DNA from: Heterocephalus glaber | Taxonomy: Eukaryota > Chordata > Mammalia > Rodentia > Bathyergidae | Length of the DNA stretch: 64,000 bases | Assembly: GCF_000247695.1 (NCBI RefSeq) | Contig: NW_004624734.1 | Coordinates: forward strand, 15,414,946-15,478,945 | Direction of reading: 5' to 3' | Part shown: positions 34,861 through 45,574 of the stretch, in pieces | Layout: each line of letters begins with the position of its first letter | Numbering within the stretch: position 1 is the first letter of the stretch | Notes under the pieces: model-generated | Databases searched by the model: none | What the model was told of the DNA's origin: nothing | The model's input: the letters and a program-made list of their open reading frames with translations, nothing else | Program-made: the position numbers and the translations under genes

Positions 34861-35138
34861 TGAGAATTTTAATTAGTAAGGTGGCCAATTTGTCAGCTGT
34901 ATTTTTGTTAGAAAGTGCAAAATATTATAATAGTACTTCATCTGGACCTGCCTAATCTTTGCAGACAATCTTCTAACCTCTCCATTACTAGTTATAGCCC
35001 TCTATTATGGGTTAAGGAGCTCAACTTTCTCATGCCTAAGAAAGAGTCTAGAATTCAGAAAACCTGAAAGAATTTCTCTAGTAAGTATAACTGAGTTAAC
35101 AAGATTAATTTCCTAACTGCATATGGTAAAAGTCAGGA

Positions 35139-35169
<31 letters not shown>

Positions 35170-35196
35170 GCCTAGCTTTACATTCAAAAAGATAAT
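34861..35196. other. Unassigned DNA ending in a poly-A run
   Basis: The A27 run at 35140-35166 suggests a retroelement tail on the + strand, but I cannot identify its body. The 30 bp between the run and the LTR are unassigned and may belong to the ancient L1 that resumes after the LTR. Confidence 0.4.
35140..35166. repeat. Poly-A run (27 A)
   Basis: An uninterrupted run of 27 adenines, the longest in the window, with no recognised SINE or processed pseudogene upstream. Confidence 0.95.
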
Positions 35197-35651
35197 TGTT
35201 GTGACTTAATTATGAATTGTGCCCCAGAGACCCATGTCCTGAGGGGTTCATACCCAGTGGAGCAGTGTTCAGAGCTGGGACCTGCAGAGCCCACTGTGTC
35301 CTGAGGCTACTAACTGCATTCGTGGATTAATCCATTGATGAGTTCACAGTAGAATGCACTGTTGGGAGGTGGGGACTGCTTAGAGAAAGGAGTTGTCTGG
35401 AAGCATAACCCAGAAGGGTATTCTTTCCCCCAGCCCCATTCCTCTCTCTCTGGCTCTTCCCTGCCTCTCAGTTCCCAAATGCCATGAAGTGAGCAGTTTT
35501 CCTTCATCATGCCTTCTGGCCACCATGTTTCTGGCCTGAGGTCAGTGGCTGCAATGAAAAACTGTAAAACAGTGAATCAAAACAAACCTTTTCTCCCTTA
35601 AAATGTGCATATGAGCTATTTTGTTCCAGCAACAGAAAAATGAAGAATACA
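35197..35651 (+). mobile_element. MaLR (MT/ORR1-type) solo LTR
   Basis: It starts TGTTGTGACTTAATTATG and ends CAGAAAAATGAAGAATACA. Inside are 'gattaatccattgatgagtt', 'gttgggaggtgggga', a C-rich 'ctctctctctggctcttccc' block, 'cttctggccaccatg' and 'cttttctcccttaaaatgtg', in the order of rodent MaLR LTRs. The bases flanking it are ATAAT and ATAAG, a near-match 5-bp duplication. It separates the ancient L1 from DNA on its left. Confidence 0.82.
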
Positions 35652-36599
35652 ATAAGTGAATGTATAAAAGAATTAACTGAAAGAAATACACACTGAGACA
35701 CATGTTTGTTAAACATCTGAAAACAAAAGATAAAATAACCTGGAAGCAGTGCAAAAGAAGTAAAATACCACCTACAGTGGAAATATAATGAAAATAGCAT
35801 CCGATTTCTCATCAGAGGTCAGGGAGATCAGAAGAAAATGACAGATGACTGTTTAATTGTTGAAAGAACACAACTATCAAGCTTCTGTTCAGAGGGGCTA
35901 TGCACAAAGAAGGACAACATTGAGACATTTTCAGAAAAAGGAAAATGAAAAGGATTTATTGGCAGCTGACTTACCCTAAAGGACTCTCCTTGCTTAGCAA
36001 GTTTTTGAAGCAGAAAGAAAATAATACAAAAGAACCTAGAAACAGTAGAACAAAGCTTACTGAGTAAAAAATATGGATAAATATAATAATCTTTCCAATG
36101 TCTTTTGAGTTATTCAAAGCAGTTATAAATAAACATATATTAACTATTAAGATTGTTTTATAAATGAGGAAAGGTAATGGAATGTAAAAGGAGGTAAGGT
36201 TTCTATACTTTGCTCTAGGAAAATGGAAAGTGTAGAAGATGGTGTTTTTATGCGTGTGTTATGAAATAGTACAACCACGAAAAGAGCTGTACAAGGACAA
36301 ACAAATACATCATAGAAAAGTCACAATTGATTTTTAAAAATATGAAAGTAATCTACAAGTAGAAATTAGAGACACAAACAAGGAAATGAAAAACAGAAGA
36401 ACCAAACAAAAATCAAGCTATGAAACACAGGCTTAACCCCTAATATTGGTAATCATATGCGATGCAAATGATCAAAAATGCTTCAATTAAAACATAAATA
36501 CTAGCAGAGAGAACTTAGCAATATAACTCAATTATATTTTGTCTTGAGGAAACTCATTCGAAATATAATGAGATAGAGCGATTGAAAATAAAAGGATGA

Positions 36600-36681
36600 G
36601 GGCTGGGGTGTAGTTCAGTAGTAGAGCATTTACCTCTCATGTTTGATGTCCTGAGTTCATCCAGAGCACAGCAAGAAAAAA
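36600..36681 (+). mobile_element. ID-type SINE in the ancient L1
   Basis: It reads GGGCTGGGGTGTAGTTCAGT, AGTAGAGCATTTACC, then 'ctgagttcatccagagcaca gcaagaaaaaa'. This is closer to the general tRNA-Ala-like ID ('GGTAGAGCACTTGCC...CAGCAC') than to the GGTACC type found elsewhere here, so it is probably an older subfamily. Target duplication is not visible. Confidence 0.75.
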
Positions 36682-37197
36682 TATGAATATATATGTTATA
36701 TATTTTATTTAACAAAGTATCATGTTATATCATATATATTTCTATATATGCACATATGTAGTGCATATATTAATCAAAATAAGACACAACAGCTTAAAAT
36801 AATGGAGAAAAAATAAAATAAGAAAACATACAGAAGGATATTTTATAATGAAAAAAGGGTCAATACACTAATAAGCATTTATGCATCAAAGAGCAGAGCT
36901 GCAAAAATATGAAGCAAAAACTGATAAAAATTTAGAGAAATAGACAAATCCTCAAATGTGTTTGGATATTTTAACTTGTGCCCTGACAATTGATAAAAGA
37001 ACTGGAGAAAAAAATCAGGAAGGATATAAGGATATAATACCACACCACCATTAATGAATGGAGTTTACACAACATTTGTAGAACACTCTACCAAAAACAA
37101 TGAAATATGTCTTCTTTTCAAGTTGACATGACACTTTTACCAAGATATATCACATCCTGAGTTATTAGACATGACTCAATAAATTTAAAATAATTTA

Positions 37198-37277
37198 GGG
37201 CCAGGAATTTAGCTCAGTGGTTCCGGTGTCTACCTCACAAGCACAAAGTCCTGAGGTTGATCTCTGGTACCAAAAAA

Positions 37278-37329
<52 letters not shown>

Positions 37330-37330
37330 C
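37198..37330 (+). mobile_element. ID SINE with expanded (AAAT)n tail
   Basis: GGGCCAGGAATTTAGCTCAG begins the element, 'gaggttgatctctggtacc' is the B box and GGTACC end, and an (AAAT)n tail of about 55 bp follows. The target sequence AATAATTTA lies at 37189-37197 and a diverged copy occurs after the tail. Confidence 0.93.
37273..37328. repeat. (AAAT)n microsatellite
   Basis: About 13 AAAT units grown from the A tail of the ID that precedes it. Confidence 0.97.
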
Positions 37331-37336
37331 TAAATT

Positions 37337-37430
37337 GGGTTGGGGCTTTAGCTCAGTGGTTTGGCCAGCTGTTGTGCAAGCTCAAGGACCCAAGTTCGAT
37401 CCCCGGTACCAAAAAATAACAATAATAATA
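37337..37430 (+). mobile_element. Second ID SINE at the same site
   Basis: GGGTTGGGGCTTTAGCTCAG, GGCCAGCTGTTGTGCAAGCTC, then CAAGTTCGATCCCCGGTACC and an (AAT)n tail. It lies only ~7 bp after the tail of the previous ID, and 'ataatctaaatt' before and 'ataatttaaatt' after it give a target duplication with one difference. The B box is nearly intact, suggesting it is the younger of the pair. Confidence 0.93.
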
Positions 37431-38171
37431 ATAATTTAAATTATGTTGTCTATGTTCTTCAATAACAATGGAACAAAACTCAAAATCAATAACAGAAACA
37501 CAAGAAGAAAATGTTCAAATACTTGAACTTTGCAGTCTGTGAAAGAGAAAGTCTCAAGGGGTATAAAAATATGTCAAACTAAATGAGAACTAAATAGTCA
37601 AGTAGCAAAATGTTTGGACCACAAGTAACACAGTGTTTGGGTGGAAATTTGTGTAATTAAGTATTGTATTAAAAAGAAGATAAAGTTTAAAATCAGTATA
37701 TAGCCACATCAAGAATCACAAAAAGTTATGTACATATTATGAATTAGAATAAAAATAATCAAGAGAAGTAGATGGAAGGAAATAAGAACAGCACTGAACA
37801 AAACAAAAAAAAGCAAAATAATCAACAGCAATTTTTTTGAAAAAACACTGAAACTGGCAAAGATCGACAAAATAAGAAAAAAGAGAAAACACATATTATA
37901 AATATCCAAAGGAAATCATAAATATCTAAGATGTACATTTGTGTATACATACAAGGAAAAAAAGGTTATACTATAACATAAAATTTTGGCAAATTAAATA
38001 AAATGGATGAATTTTGTGAAAACCTTAAATTACCCTTCCTTAAAATGAAATAGATAATTTGTATGTCCCTATACTAAAGAAATTGAATTTATAATTGAAG
38101 AATACCCCTACAAAGAAATCCAGATGTTTTCATAGAAATAACAAAAATTGTACAACTTTTCTCCAAAAATA

Positions 38172-38480
38172 GACAACATCTTGAGACCGCAATGCTAAGT
38201 GAAACAAACCATACACAGGTTAAATATTACATGTTTTTTCCTATATGAGAAGCTCAGAGTGTAAATAATTTAAAGAGCAAAATAAAAATTCGATTGTAGG
38301 AAACAGGGAGGTAGACTTTGTGGGGATGGGAAGGGGTCTGGGGATGGGAGGAGAAGGAAGGAATGGGATAGGAAGTACAAAGGATCAAGATGCCATATGT
38401 ATATGTTCCAACTTCCCACAATGAAGGCATTTATTATGTATCACAAACATACATTAATAAAGGGGAAATAAAAATCAGGT
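38172..38480 (+). mobile_element. Younger, 5'-truncated L1 3' end nested in the ancient L1
   Basis: It opens in the ORF2 end ('gctaagtgaaacaaacca'), passes through the G-rich 3' UTR ('gggatgggaaggggtctggg'), then 'aaaggatcaagatgccatat gtatatgttcc', and ends at 'tacattaataaaggggaaat' with an A-rich tail. The flanking ancient ORF2 text resumes afterwards ('ggggggaaacactgcataat'). Clean target repeats are not visible. Confidence 0.82.
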
Positions 38481-38544
38481 AAGATGTAAGGGGGGAAACA
38501 CTGCATAATTTATTGATAAAAGTAGCATTACCCCACTACTTAAA

Positions 38545-38573
38545 AATAAAACAAAACAAAACAAAACAAAACC
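38545..38573. repeat. (AAAAC)n simple repeat
   Basis: Five to six AAAAC units lie within the ancient L1 ORF2 text after the younger L1 tail. Confidence 0.9.
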
Positions 38574-39730
38574 ACACAATATATTCTACTGAGCATAGAA
38601 GTAAGTGCCTTTAAAATATTAGTAAATTAAATTCAAAATGTTATAAAAATAATTATACATTGTCACTAAGTGGGGTTTAATACAAGGGTGCACATTTAAC
38701 TCAATATTCAAATGTCAGGGTATTCCACCATATTGAGAGACTAAAGGAGGGAAATCACATGATATTATTTGATATGCCAAAATATTTAACAAAATTTAAG
38801 GTTGTTTCAGTTTTCATGATCTCAGAAAAGTAGTAAATGAGGGGATCTTTCCCAATTTAATAAAAAGAATACAGTGGGGAAAAAAAAGAAAAGAGTTTTA
38901 GCTGAAAAAAAGAAAGTAATAAATATTTTTCAGATAAAATAGTTGGAGGAAAGCCATTACATGTACTTCATAATTCTTCACAAAATACTGTAAGTTCTGG
39001 AAAATATAAAAATAAGACCAAGAATAGAAAGATTATGCATCAGAAAGGCAGGAAAATTTTTTTGTCTATTTGCAAATGTCATAATTATCTCTGTAGGAAA
39101 TCTCAAAACATCTGGAAAGAGATCCTTATGAATAATAACTGAATGTAACTTCAATGTGGCAGGATATAAGATAAATATAGCAAAATTCTTTCACATTTCT
39201 GTGTACTAGGAATAAATATGCAAACACCAAAATTAAAAACAAAATATAATATGCAGTGATTCAAAAATGTAAATATTTAGGTTCACATTTAACAAAAATA
39301 AACATAAGATTTATATGAGGAAAACAGCAAATATTTACTTAAAGAAGCAATGTTAAGGAAATCAAAGAAGTTCTAAATAAACAGAGAAATACACCATCTT
39401 CAGGATCTAACGACTCAAGATATTACAAAGATATAAATTATTGCTTAATTGTTATATGATTTTAATGTGATTTCTACTGGAATATATACACAAAGAGATT
39501 ATATACAAAATGATGATGGAAAGGCAAAATAGAATAACAAATAATTTTTTAAAAATAAAAGTTTGGGAGATATTATTCTAATTAATTTCAATACTTAGTA
39601 AATAGTGATACTAATAAAGGATGTAGGGTATTGGTAGAATAATAAATCAAAGGAACATAAAATATCACCCAGAAATACACCCACACATATCTGTCCAGCT
39701 GATGTTTGACAAGGATTCAAAAGCAATATA

Positions 39731-39868
39731 AGGCCGGGGATTTAGCTCAGTGGGTCCACCACCTGCCTCCCAAGTGCAAGGATCTGAGTTTGATCCCCAG
39801 TACCAATAAAAACCCCAAACAAACCAAAAACAACAACAATAAAAAAACCCCAAAACCAAAGAAACAAA
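39731..39868 (+). mobile_element. ID SINE in the ancient L1
   Basis: GGCCGGGGATTTAGCTCAG, CACCACCTGCCTCCCAAGTG, GAGTTTGATCCCCAGTACC and a long A/C-rich tail (about 65 bp with CCCCAAAC units). Diverged target repeats AAAAGCAATA / AAAAGTAATG flank it. Confidence 0.92.
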
Positions 39869-40444
39869 AGTAATGCAAAAGAGCAAAATACGTTATTCAA
39901 GAAATAATGCTAAAGTAGTTAGAAGTTCAGAAGCAAAAAAAAAAAAAAAAGTGTTGGACTAACTCTGACCTTTCATATAAGAACTACAACGTAAAACTAT
40001 AAAACTTTGAATAAAAATTGTAGAAAATTATTATGAGGATTCAAACTAGGCAGAGTTCTTAAACTTGACACAAAAAAGTAAATTTGATAAAAGAAAACAA
40101 TAATAAACTATACTTAAGCAAAATTTTTAAAAAGTAACTTTTGCTCTGCAAAGGTCCTGTTAAAGAACAAGAATCCAAACTGGATACTGTGGGATGTGGT
40201 CTATTTGAAAATCACAAATTTAACAATGCTCTACTACCTAAAATATGTGCAGAACTCTCGAAACTCAATAATAAAAATGCAATTAGTAGAAAAAATAAAT
40301 GAAATAGTAGGAATTAAATATGGTAAATAGGTATATCAAAAATGTCCAAATGTAGATAGACTTTATTTCTATTTTTTTTCTTTTCTCAAATTCATTAGCT
40401 ATTATGGGAATACAAATTAAAAACTCAAGTAACTCTAAAAGTAA

Positions 40445-40635
40445 TTAATGTAAAGAGAAAATGGAAGAGATGGTAAGAAACAGAGAGATAAATTTTATGT
40501 CAATAGGAAGAGGATTATAAGCAGCAGGAAATAAAAATGATTGAGATGCAATGTGTACGTATACTAATTCCACAAGATAAACATAATTATTATGTGTCAC
40601 AAAGATAGGCCAAAAAACAAAAACAAAAAAACCCC
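40445..40635 (+). mobile_element. Second younger L1 3' end nested in the ancient L1
   Basis: A degraded G-rich stretch (GGAAGAGATGGTAAG...) leads to 'gattgagatgcaatgtgtac', 'cacaagataaacataattat tatgtgtcacaaa' and an A/C-rich tail. It is the third copy of the 3' end seen at 12.2 and 38.3 kb. Ancient ORF2 text is continuous on both sides. Confidence 0.7.
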
Positions 40636-40865
40636 CACAACAAATTTAAACCAAAATGCCTATTTTTCAGATTGACTAATTTTTAAAATGACAGTAAAAA
40701 CACCATATCATAGTGAATATGCAAGAAAATGCTCATTCATATGGTGCTAATGAAAATACAAAACCATTGAGATACTCTGGAAAATTTTGACAGTTTAATT
40801 GCAAACCTAACCATAGCACTACCAGCAATTGGATTCTTGGACATTTATGAAAATTGATGCTTGTA

Positions 40866-41211
40866 TGATATGATGGCTTTTTTGTCACTGGTACACAATA
40901 CTGGACACACACAACTTAAAGGAGGAGAGATTTCATTTGGCTCATAATTCAGAGAATTCGGTCTATGGTCAGCTGGCTCCAAGGGAGAAACAGCAAGGCA
41001 GAAGGATATGGTGAAGCAAAGATGCTTAGTTCATTGTGAGCAGAAAGCAAAGCTGCGGAACATCACCCTAGAGAAGGGGTGAAGGACCAAATGTAGTAAC
41101 CAAGGTGATGCTTCCGTGACCCACACAGATACACCCAGTAGTGTATTTACCAATCCTCTCAGTGGCTCCAAAACCAATAAAGGTAACACAATTAATCTTG
41201 ACTATCACACA
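40866..41211 (-). mobile_element. MaLR (MT/ORR1-type) LTR, antisense, in the ancient L1
   Basis: 'ttttgtcactggtacacaat', 'acaacttaaaggaggagaga tttcatttggctcataa', 'cggtctatggtcagctggct ccaagg', 'gaaggatatggtgaagcaaa gatgcttagttcatt' and 'atcttgactatcac' follow the inverted rodent MaLR LTR. ORF2 text is continuous across the insertion. Confidence 0.85.
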
Positions 41212-41265
41212 TGTAAAACTAAACAAAAAGGTTTATAGCACTTCTATTCATACCTGGGAAGTTAT

Positions 41266-41662
41266 TGTGTAAATCTGGCTGTCCTCCAAAAGACTCATGT
41301 GCTCATAGGTGGGGCTTTGGGAGGTGATTGGATCATGGGGTCATGATGCTCATCAGTGGGTTGTCCACTAATGAATTTGTAGCTAAATGTGATGTGGGAG
41401 GTGAAGCCTGGTTGGAGGAGTGGGGTCCCTGAAGGGCCGTGGCCTGGAAGGGTCTCTCTTCCTCCCTCTTTCCTCCCTGGATCTTGACCTCTGCCCTCCT
41501 CTCCCTCCGGAACATGAGCTGCTTCTCCTCTGCTACACCACTCAGCCTCAGAGCCAGTCAGGTGTGGACTGAAACCTCTACAAACTGTGAACCAAAATAA
41601 ACCCTTTCTTCCTTAAGTTGTGAGTGTCAGATATTGCATCTCAGCGACCAGAAAGTAAGACA
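41266..41662 (+). mobile_element. MaLR solo LTR in the ancient L1
   Basis: Starts TGTGTAAATCTGG and ends GAAAGTAAGACA. It contains 'ctttgggaggtgattggatc atgggg', 'aacatgagctgcttctcctc', 'gtggactgaaacctctacaa actgtgaaccaaaataaa' (polyadenylation signal) and 'cttccttaagttgtgagtgt'. The L1 ORF2 words on both sides ('cttctattcatacctgggaa' / 'tatgtccttcagttggtg') are adjacent in an intact L1, which proves insertion. The 5-bp flanks no longer match. Confidence 0.9.
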
Positions 41663-42165
41663 TGGAGCTATCGGATATGTCCTTCAGTTGGTGAAAGGGT
41701 AGGCAAGCTGTGGTACATTCATTTTCTGAAATAGTCCTCAGCAACAAAAGGGAATGAACTATTGATACCCTATACACAACAACCTGAATGACCTTCCAGA
41801 GGATAGTACCTAGCGAAAAAGGACGATGCAAACAGTTACAAGTGTCTTGATTTCAGTTATAATAAAATGCCCTTGAAATGAAAAGTGGAGAATAAGGTAG
41901 TGGTTAGGAGGAGCTAAGGGGATGGGGGAGGCAAAGGTGTAAGACAAGTTTGACTAGAAATGAAGAACAGGAGGTGTCCTCGTGATATAAATGTTCTGCA
42001 CTGATGTGATCACATCAATGCCAAAATCCTGATTTAAATATGGTAGTGCAGCTCTGAAAAATGCTACTCCTGAGCAAGTCTGGTGAATAGTATAGTGGGG
42101 CTTTATGTATTATTTCCTACAACTGCATGAGACTTCAATTATTGCAGAATAAAAAAAAAAATTTC

Positions 42166-44224
42166 CAAAATAAGAGAGAGAAGGGGCAAAGTACAAATCC
42201 TTGTTCTTTTGTTGTTATACTTGATTTCCACATGTGTGGAAAATACATATAAATATCATGATAAGTATTTCATTTTTATTGTATTTTTTGAGAAATCATG
42301 GTATTTGTTAGCTTTATCTATTGACTTATATTCTTTTGTATTATAATGTTAAATATAAACATACACAGTGTCTAAACTCATTTACTTTTAGCTCATACAA
42401 AGCTAGAAAGTCAAAATAATGTATAAATTAAATAACACACAATAAAATCCAAACAAATAGCCCAAATTAATATTACAAATTATGTTTTGATGCTAAATTA
42501 TCAATTATAATATGAATATAGTTTTGACTACTAAAATGAAATTCATTTTGCTTTTAGTGCATTATTACTTCTATGTAACTCATAATTTATTTTTTCAGCT
42601 ATTTTCTCATTTTAAACTAGCAGACGACCTTTGTTCAGATAGTGTGCTTCAGTCTTGTTCAACATTATTTCAGTCTGGTTTCATCATTTATGCAGAATGT
42701 TCATCTCATAAATCAGCATGAATATTTGTATGTTATTATTTTGTGCCAACACTATCATAAATACATATTTTGGCAGGCTCTGAAATTTAGAGGCAATGAG
42801 ATATCTGAGATTTCATGGTTGATTCCTTAGATTTCTGGCCCCCCTCTTTAAGAAACACTGTTTTTGCTTCAGTAAACTCAAAATAACCAAATGCTTGGAA
42901 TTTTTAATTAGCTTCATATTTCACTTCATCTAATCAAAAGATGGTAATATTTTACTGCAGAAGAAAAAAATCAAGAGAAAAACATAAAATTTAAGGCAGT
43001 ACAAACTTACTAACCTACATATATCATCTGTCAAAATGTATAATGAATAAAAAACCTATAAAATCTGAGAAATTGAATGAAGTATTTTCACTTCATCTTA
43101 CTTCATTTTAAATGCTAGATTTTTTTATACATATTTCTGTTTACATCACTGAAGGCTACAAACCTCCTGAGAGAAAAGTATTTTCACAGTCAAGATGAAT
43201 ATCGTTCTCTGTACTTAAAAAAAAACAACATTGGTTCTAAATTTTCTGTTTTGATGTAGGGGGCTCGATTATCTAGTTTGTCATCATTATTGTTTTAGAT
43301 GTATAGGAAAAGTTTGAAAACAGTTTCTTCACTGTCATAAATTTTCTTTATTTAAAAAAAACGAAGTTTCTACTAATGGAAGTTAGGCTTTGTTAGTTAA
43401 TGCTGATTTCTTACTAATAAATATATATCTAGTCCACTCTCTGGCAGGAAATTTCAATAAATCTATACACGTTTCTTTTGTCAAAATAAGTATAATTGAA
43501 AGTCATCACATGAATATAATAGTAGCTGCATTTGATTTTTGGTCTTTAGTGATTTTCTTCTTTATTTGTATTGTTATGGAATTTTCTTATATGTAAAGGC
43601 ACTTAACATTTCAAGTGAGAAATAGAATAAATTTGAAAGAAAAATATTCATAATTTGTTCGTTTTTATTAAGGAGGTCTCTTAGGTATATATCTACATCT
43701 AAATGTATTTGTTGTATGTTAACAATCATTTCATCTAATATTGCCATGAATAACAACTTGCTTTATCCATTTGATGCATGTTTTATTTTATTACTCCTTC
43801 TACTTTCTTTTTCTTCTTCTCTGATAGATTGGTTTAGCTGGTATATTTAGTATATATTTACCTGGTTGATTCTAAAAACTTATATGGTGTGCATAAGTAA
43901 ACTGGTTCTGAACAAATTTATTATTAATTTTGCACACTACAGCAGTAGCTTGGGTGTTTTTCATCTCTATACTACTGTATATATTTCCATTCTAAATATT
44001 TATAACATTATTTAAATTTAAGAAAAAATCACATGACAAAGAGAAGCTAGACATAGAAAAGTATATAAAAATCCTTTTTCCAGAAAAAGGCAAGGCATGA
44101 TAATAAACAACAAAAAAAAGAGAAAAAAAACCATAAAAAGTTTCATTGTCTTCCAAATGGGCAAAGTAGAAAGTGAAATAAGATGATTCTCTAAAGTTAG
44201 TATATGGCCATAGTGTATAACACT
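42166..44224. other. AT-rich DNA, no gene or named repeat
   Basis: Strongly AT-rich with many short open frames on both strands. Nothing resembles an exon, SINE or LTR. Some parts near 43.4-43.8 kb could be decayed LINE DNA. Confidence 0.4.
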
Positions 44225-44515
44225 TCTTAAGACTTGATAAGGAGTTTTAATTTATTCTAAATTAAAGCATGAAGTTGCTGAGAGACAAATTTGTGGCATG
44301 ATTAGAAATGCATTATTTAATCCTGCAGTGAAAGCTCGAAGGCAATAAGACAAAAAGTTCCCAAGATCAAATAGAAGGCTTCTGCAGTAATCTAAGAGAG
44401 GCTATCAGTTTAAACTAGAATCATGTCTGGGGTAAAGAAAAGAAATGAATGGATTTACAATATTTTGAAATGCATGTGGAAAGCAACACGAGTTGTCATA
44501 GGCTTGATGTAGAGA
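44225..44515 (+). mobile_element. Ancient L2-type LINE relic
   Basis: 'gataaggagttttaatttat tct', 'gaggctatcagtttaaacta' and 'aaggcttctgcagtaatcta agagagg' match in order a widespread ancient repeat ('aaggagtttggattttattct ... aggaggctattgcagtaatccaggcgagag'), which I take to be L2. A similar style of text recurs at 46.0-46.48 kb. Confidence 0.55.
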
Positions 44516-44531
44516 ACACAAATACAAGGAT

Positions 44532-44532
44532 C

Positions 44533-44576
<44 letters not shown>

Positions 44577-44577
44577 A
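44532..44577. repeat. (GAT)n microsatellite
   Basis: Fifteen perfect ATG/GAT units in a row. Uninterrupted, so likely variable in length between individuals. Confidence 0.97.
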
Positions 44578-44653
44578 TAATCATGATGAATATATGTAAT
44601 GTATGTTATGTGATTTCTCACAGTGCTTTGCAGAACACTTCTCATAAAGTCAT

Positions 44654-45025
44654 TGTTGGGATTTAAACCTCAAATGTCCCCCAAAGGTGTCATGTGTTCA
44701 GAAACAGGGCTTTTGGATTAGTAAATGAAGGCACCGAATTCGTCTCTGGATTAATTCATGGATGAGATCAGAGCTAAATGCGCTTTTAGGAGGCGGGGCC
44801 TTTCAACTGTGGGGTGTGTGACCTAGAAGGATCTATCTCCCTTCTCTCTCTGCTTTCTGACTTGACCAGAATAGCTCCATGACAGGCTCATCCATCATAC
44901 TGTTCCTGAATTTGAGCCTACCAACAATGGACAGAAAGTTTTGAAGCTGTGAGCCAAAATAAACTCTCTCTTTAAATTGTGAGTGTTGGGTATTGTATCC
45001 CAGCCACAAGAAAGTGTTTAAGACA
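44654..45025 (+). mobile_element. MaLR solo LTR with perfect 5-bp duplication
   Basis: The 372-bp LTR runs from TGTTGGGATTTAAACC to GTGTTTAAGACA and is flanked on both sides by GTCAT (44649-44653 and 45026-45030). It contains 'caaatgtcccccaaaggtg', 'ggattaattcatggatgag', 'aggaggcggggcctttc', 'gctgtgagccaaaataaact' (with AATAAA) and 'gtgagtgttgggtattgta'. There is no internal region, so this is a solo LTR left by LTR-LTR recombination. Confidence 0.93.
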
Positions 45026-45029
45026 GTCA

Positions 45030-45096
45030 TTAACTTAGTTTTTGCAATAAACTCAACATATAGGTATTATTGTTTTATAAGATGATGAAGAATAAA
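45030..45096 (+). mobile_element. MIR/L2 remnant between two LTRs
   Basis: 'caataaactcaacatatagg tattattgttttataagatg' is the middle of an ancient MIR/L2 repeat whose upstream part ends at the LTR on the left and whose end resumes after the LTR on the right ('caaggtcacctagtattttg', 45482). Confidence 0.55.
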
Positions 45097-45440
45097 TGTT
45101 TGTGCCCACCAAATATCACTATGGAAAAGCCCTAATCCCCAATGTGATGGGTTAGGGGGTGGAGTTTTGGAGAAGTAATTAAGTCGTAAGGATAGAATCT
45201 ATATGAAAAGGATGAGTGTCCTTACCTGATGAAACACAAGAAGGCTGATTCCTGTCTGTTGTGTGAGGATAGCACAAGAAGGTGGCCATATGCAGACCAG
45301 AAAGTGAGCTCTCACCAAGACTTCACCAGGTCAGCATCTTGATCTCAGCCTGTCCTCTGAAATTGTGAAAAATATATGTCTGTTGTTTAGTTCATCCAAT
45401 CTATGGTATTTTGCTAAAGTACTCCAAACTGACCAAGACA
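45097..45440 (+). mobile_element. MLT1A/MST-type MaLR LTR
   Basis: 'taatccccaatgtgatgggt', 'ggtggagttttggagaagta att', 'gatgagtgtccttacc', 'ggccatatgcagaccagaaa gtgagctctcaccaagac', 'cttgatctcagcc' and 'tggtattttgctaaagtact' follow the MLT1A/MST consensus in order. It ends CCAAGACA. The 5-bp flanks do not match now. Confidence 0.88.
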
Positions 45441-45574
45441 CACATGTCAAAAATGTGATGCAGAGAGATGCAGAAAATTGCCAAGGTCACCTAGTATTTT
45501 GGCAGGGCCAAGAATATTGGACCATAGAGGCTATATAACTTATCATTGAATCTTAGTGGTAAAGGAGGGTTTCT
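45441..45574 (+). mobile_element. End of the MIR/L2 relic
   Basis: 'gatgcagaaaattgccaagg tcacctagtattttggcagg' matches the last part of a MIR/L2 ('aagttacttgcccaaggtcacacagctagt'). The element is thus split by two LTR insertions (44654 and 45097). Confidence 0.65.

Larger units (their letters stand above)
35657..42165 (+). pseudogene. Ancient L1: ORF1 end, ORF2 and 3' UTR, with nested insertions
   Basis: Pieces of one old L1 can be followed in order along the + strand. 35680-35990 matches the C-terminal domain of the ORF1 RNA-binding protein ('catccgatttctcatcagag', 'gacattttcagaaaaagg', 'ctgacttaccctaaaggact'). About 36390-37560 is the ORF2 endonuclease region ('gcatcaaagagcagagctgc', 'ggaacaaaactcaaaatcaa'). 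37800-39400 runs through the reverse-transcriptase region ('gtggggtttaatacaagggt', 'gtggcaggatataagataaa'). 39650-41740 is the ORF2 C-terminal end ('cacccagaaatacacccaca', 'gtccttcagttggtgaaag'). 41800-42165 is the 3' UTR ending in 'acaactgcatgagac' and an A tail. Every frame is full of stops and no protein is encoded. The identity is by remembered ORF2 consensus; pieces between insertions line up without gaps in order. Confidence 0.88.

Noticed and set aside
35657..42165. Functional L1 ORF2 (reverse transcriptase)
   Set aside because: Every frame has many stops and the region is split by inserts; it is a dead relic.
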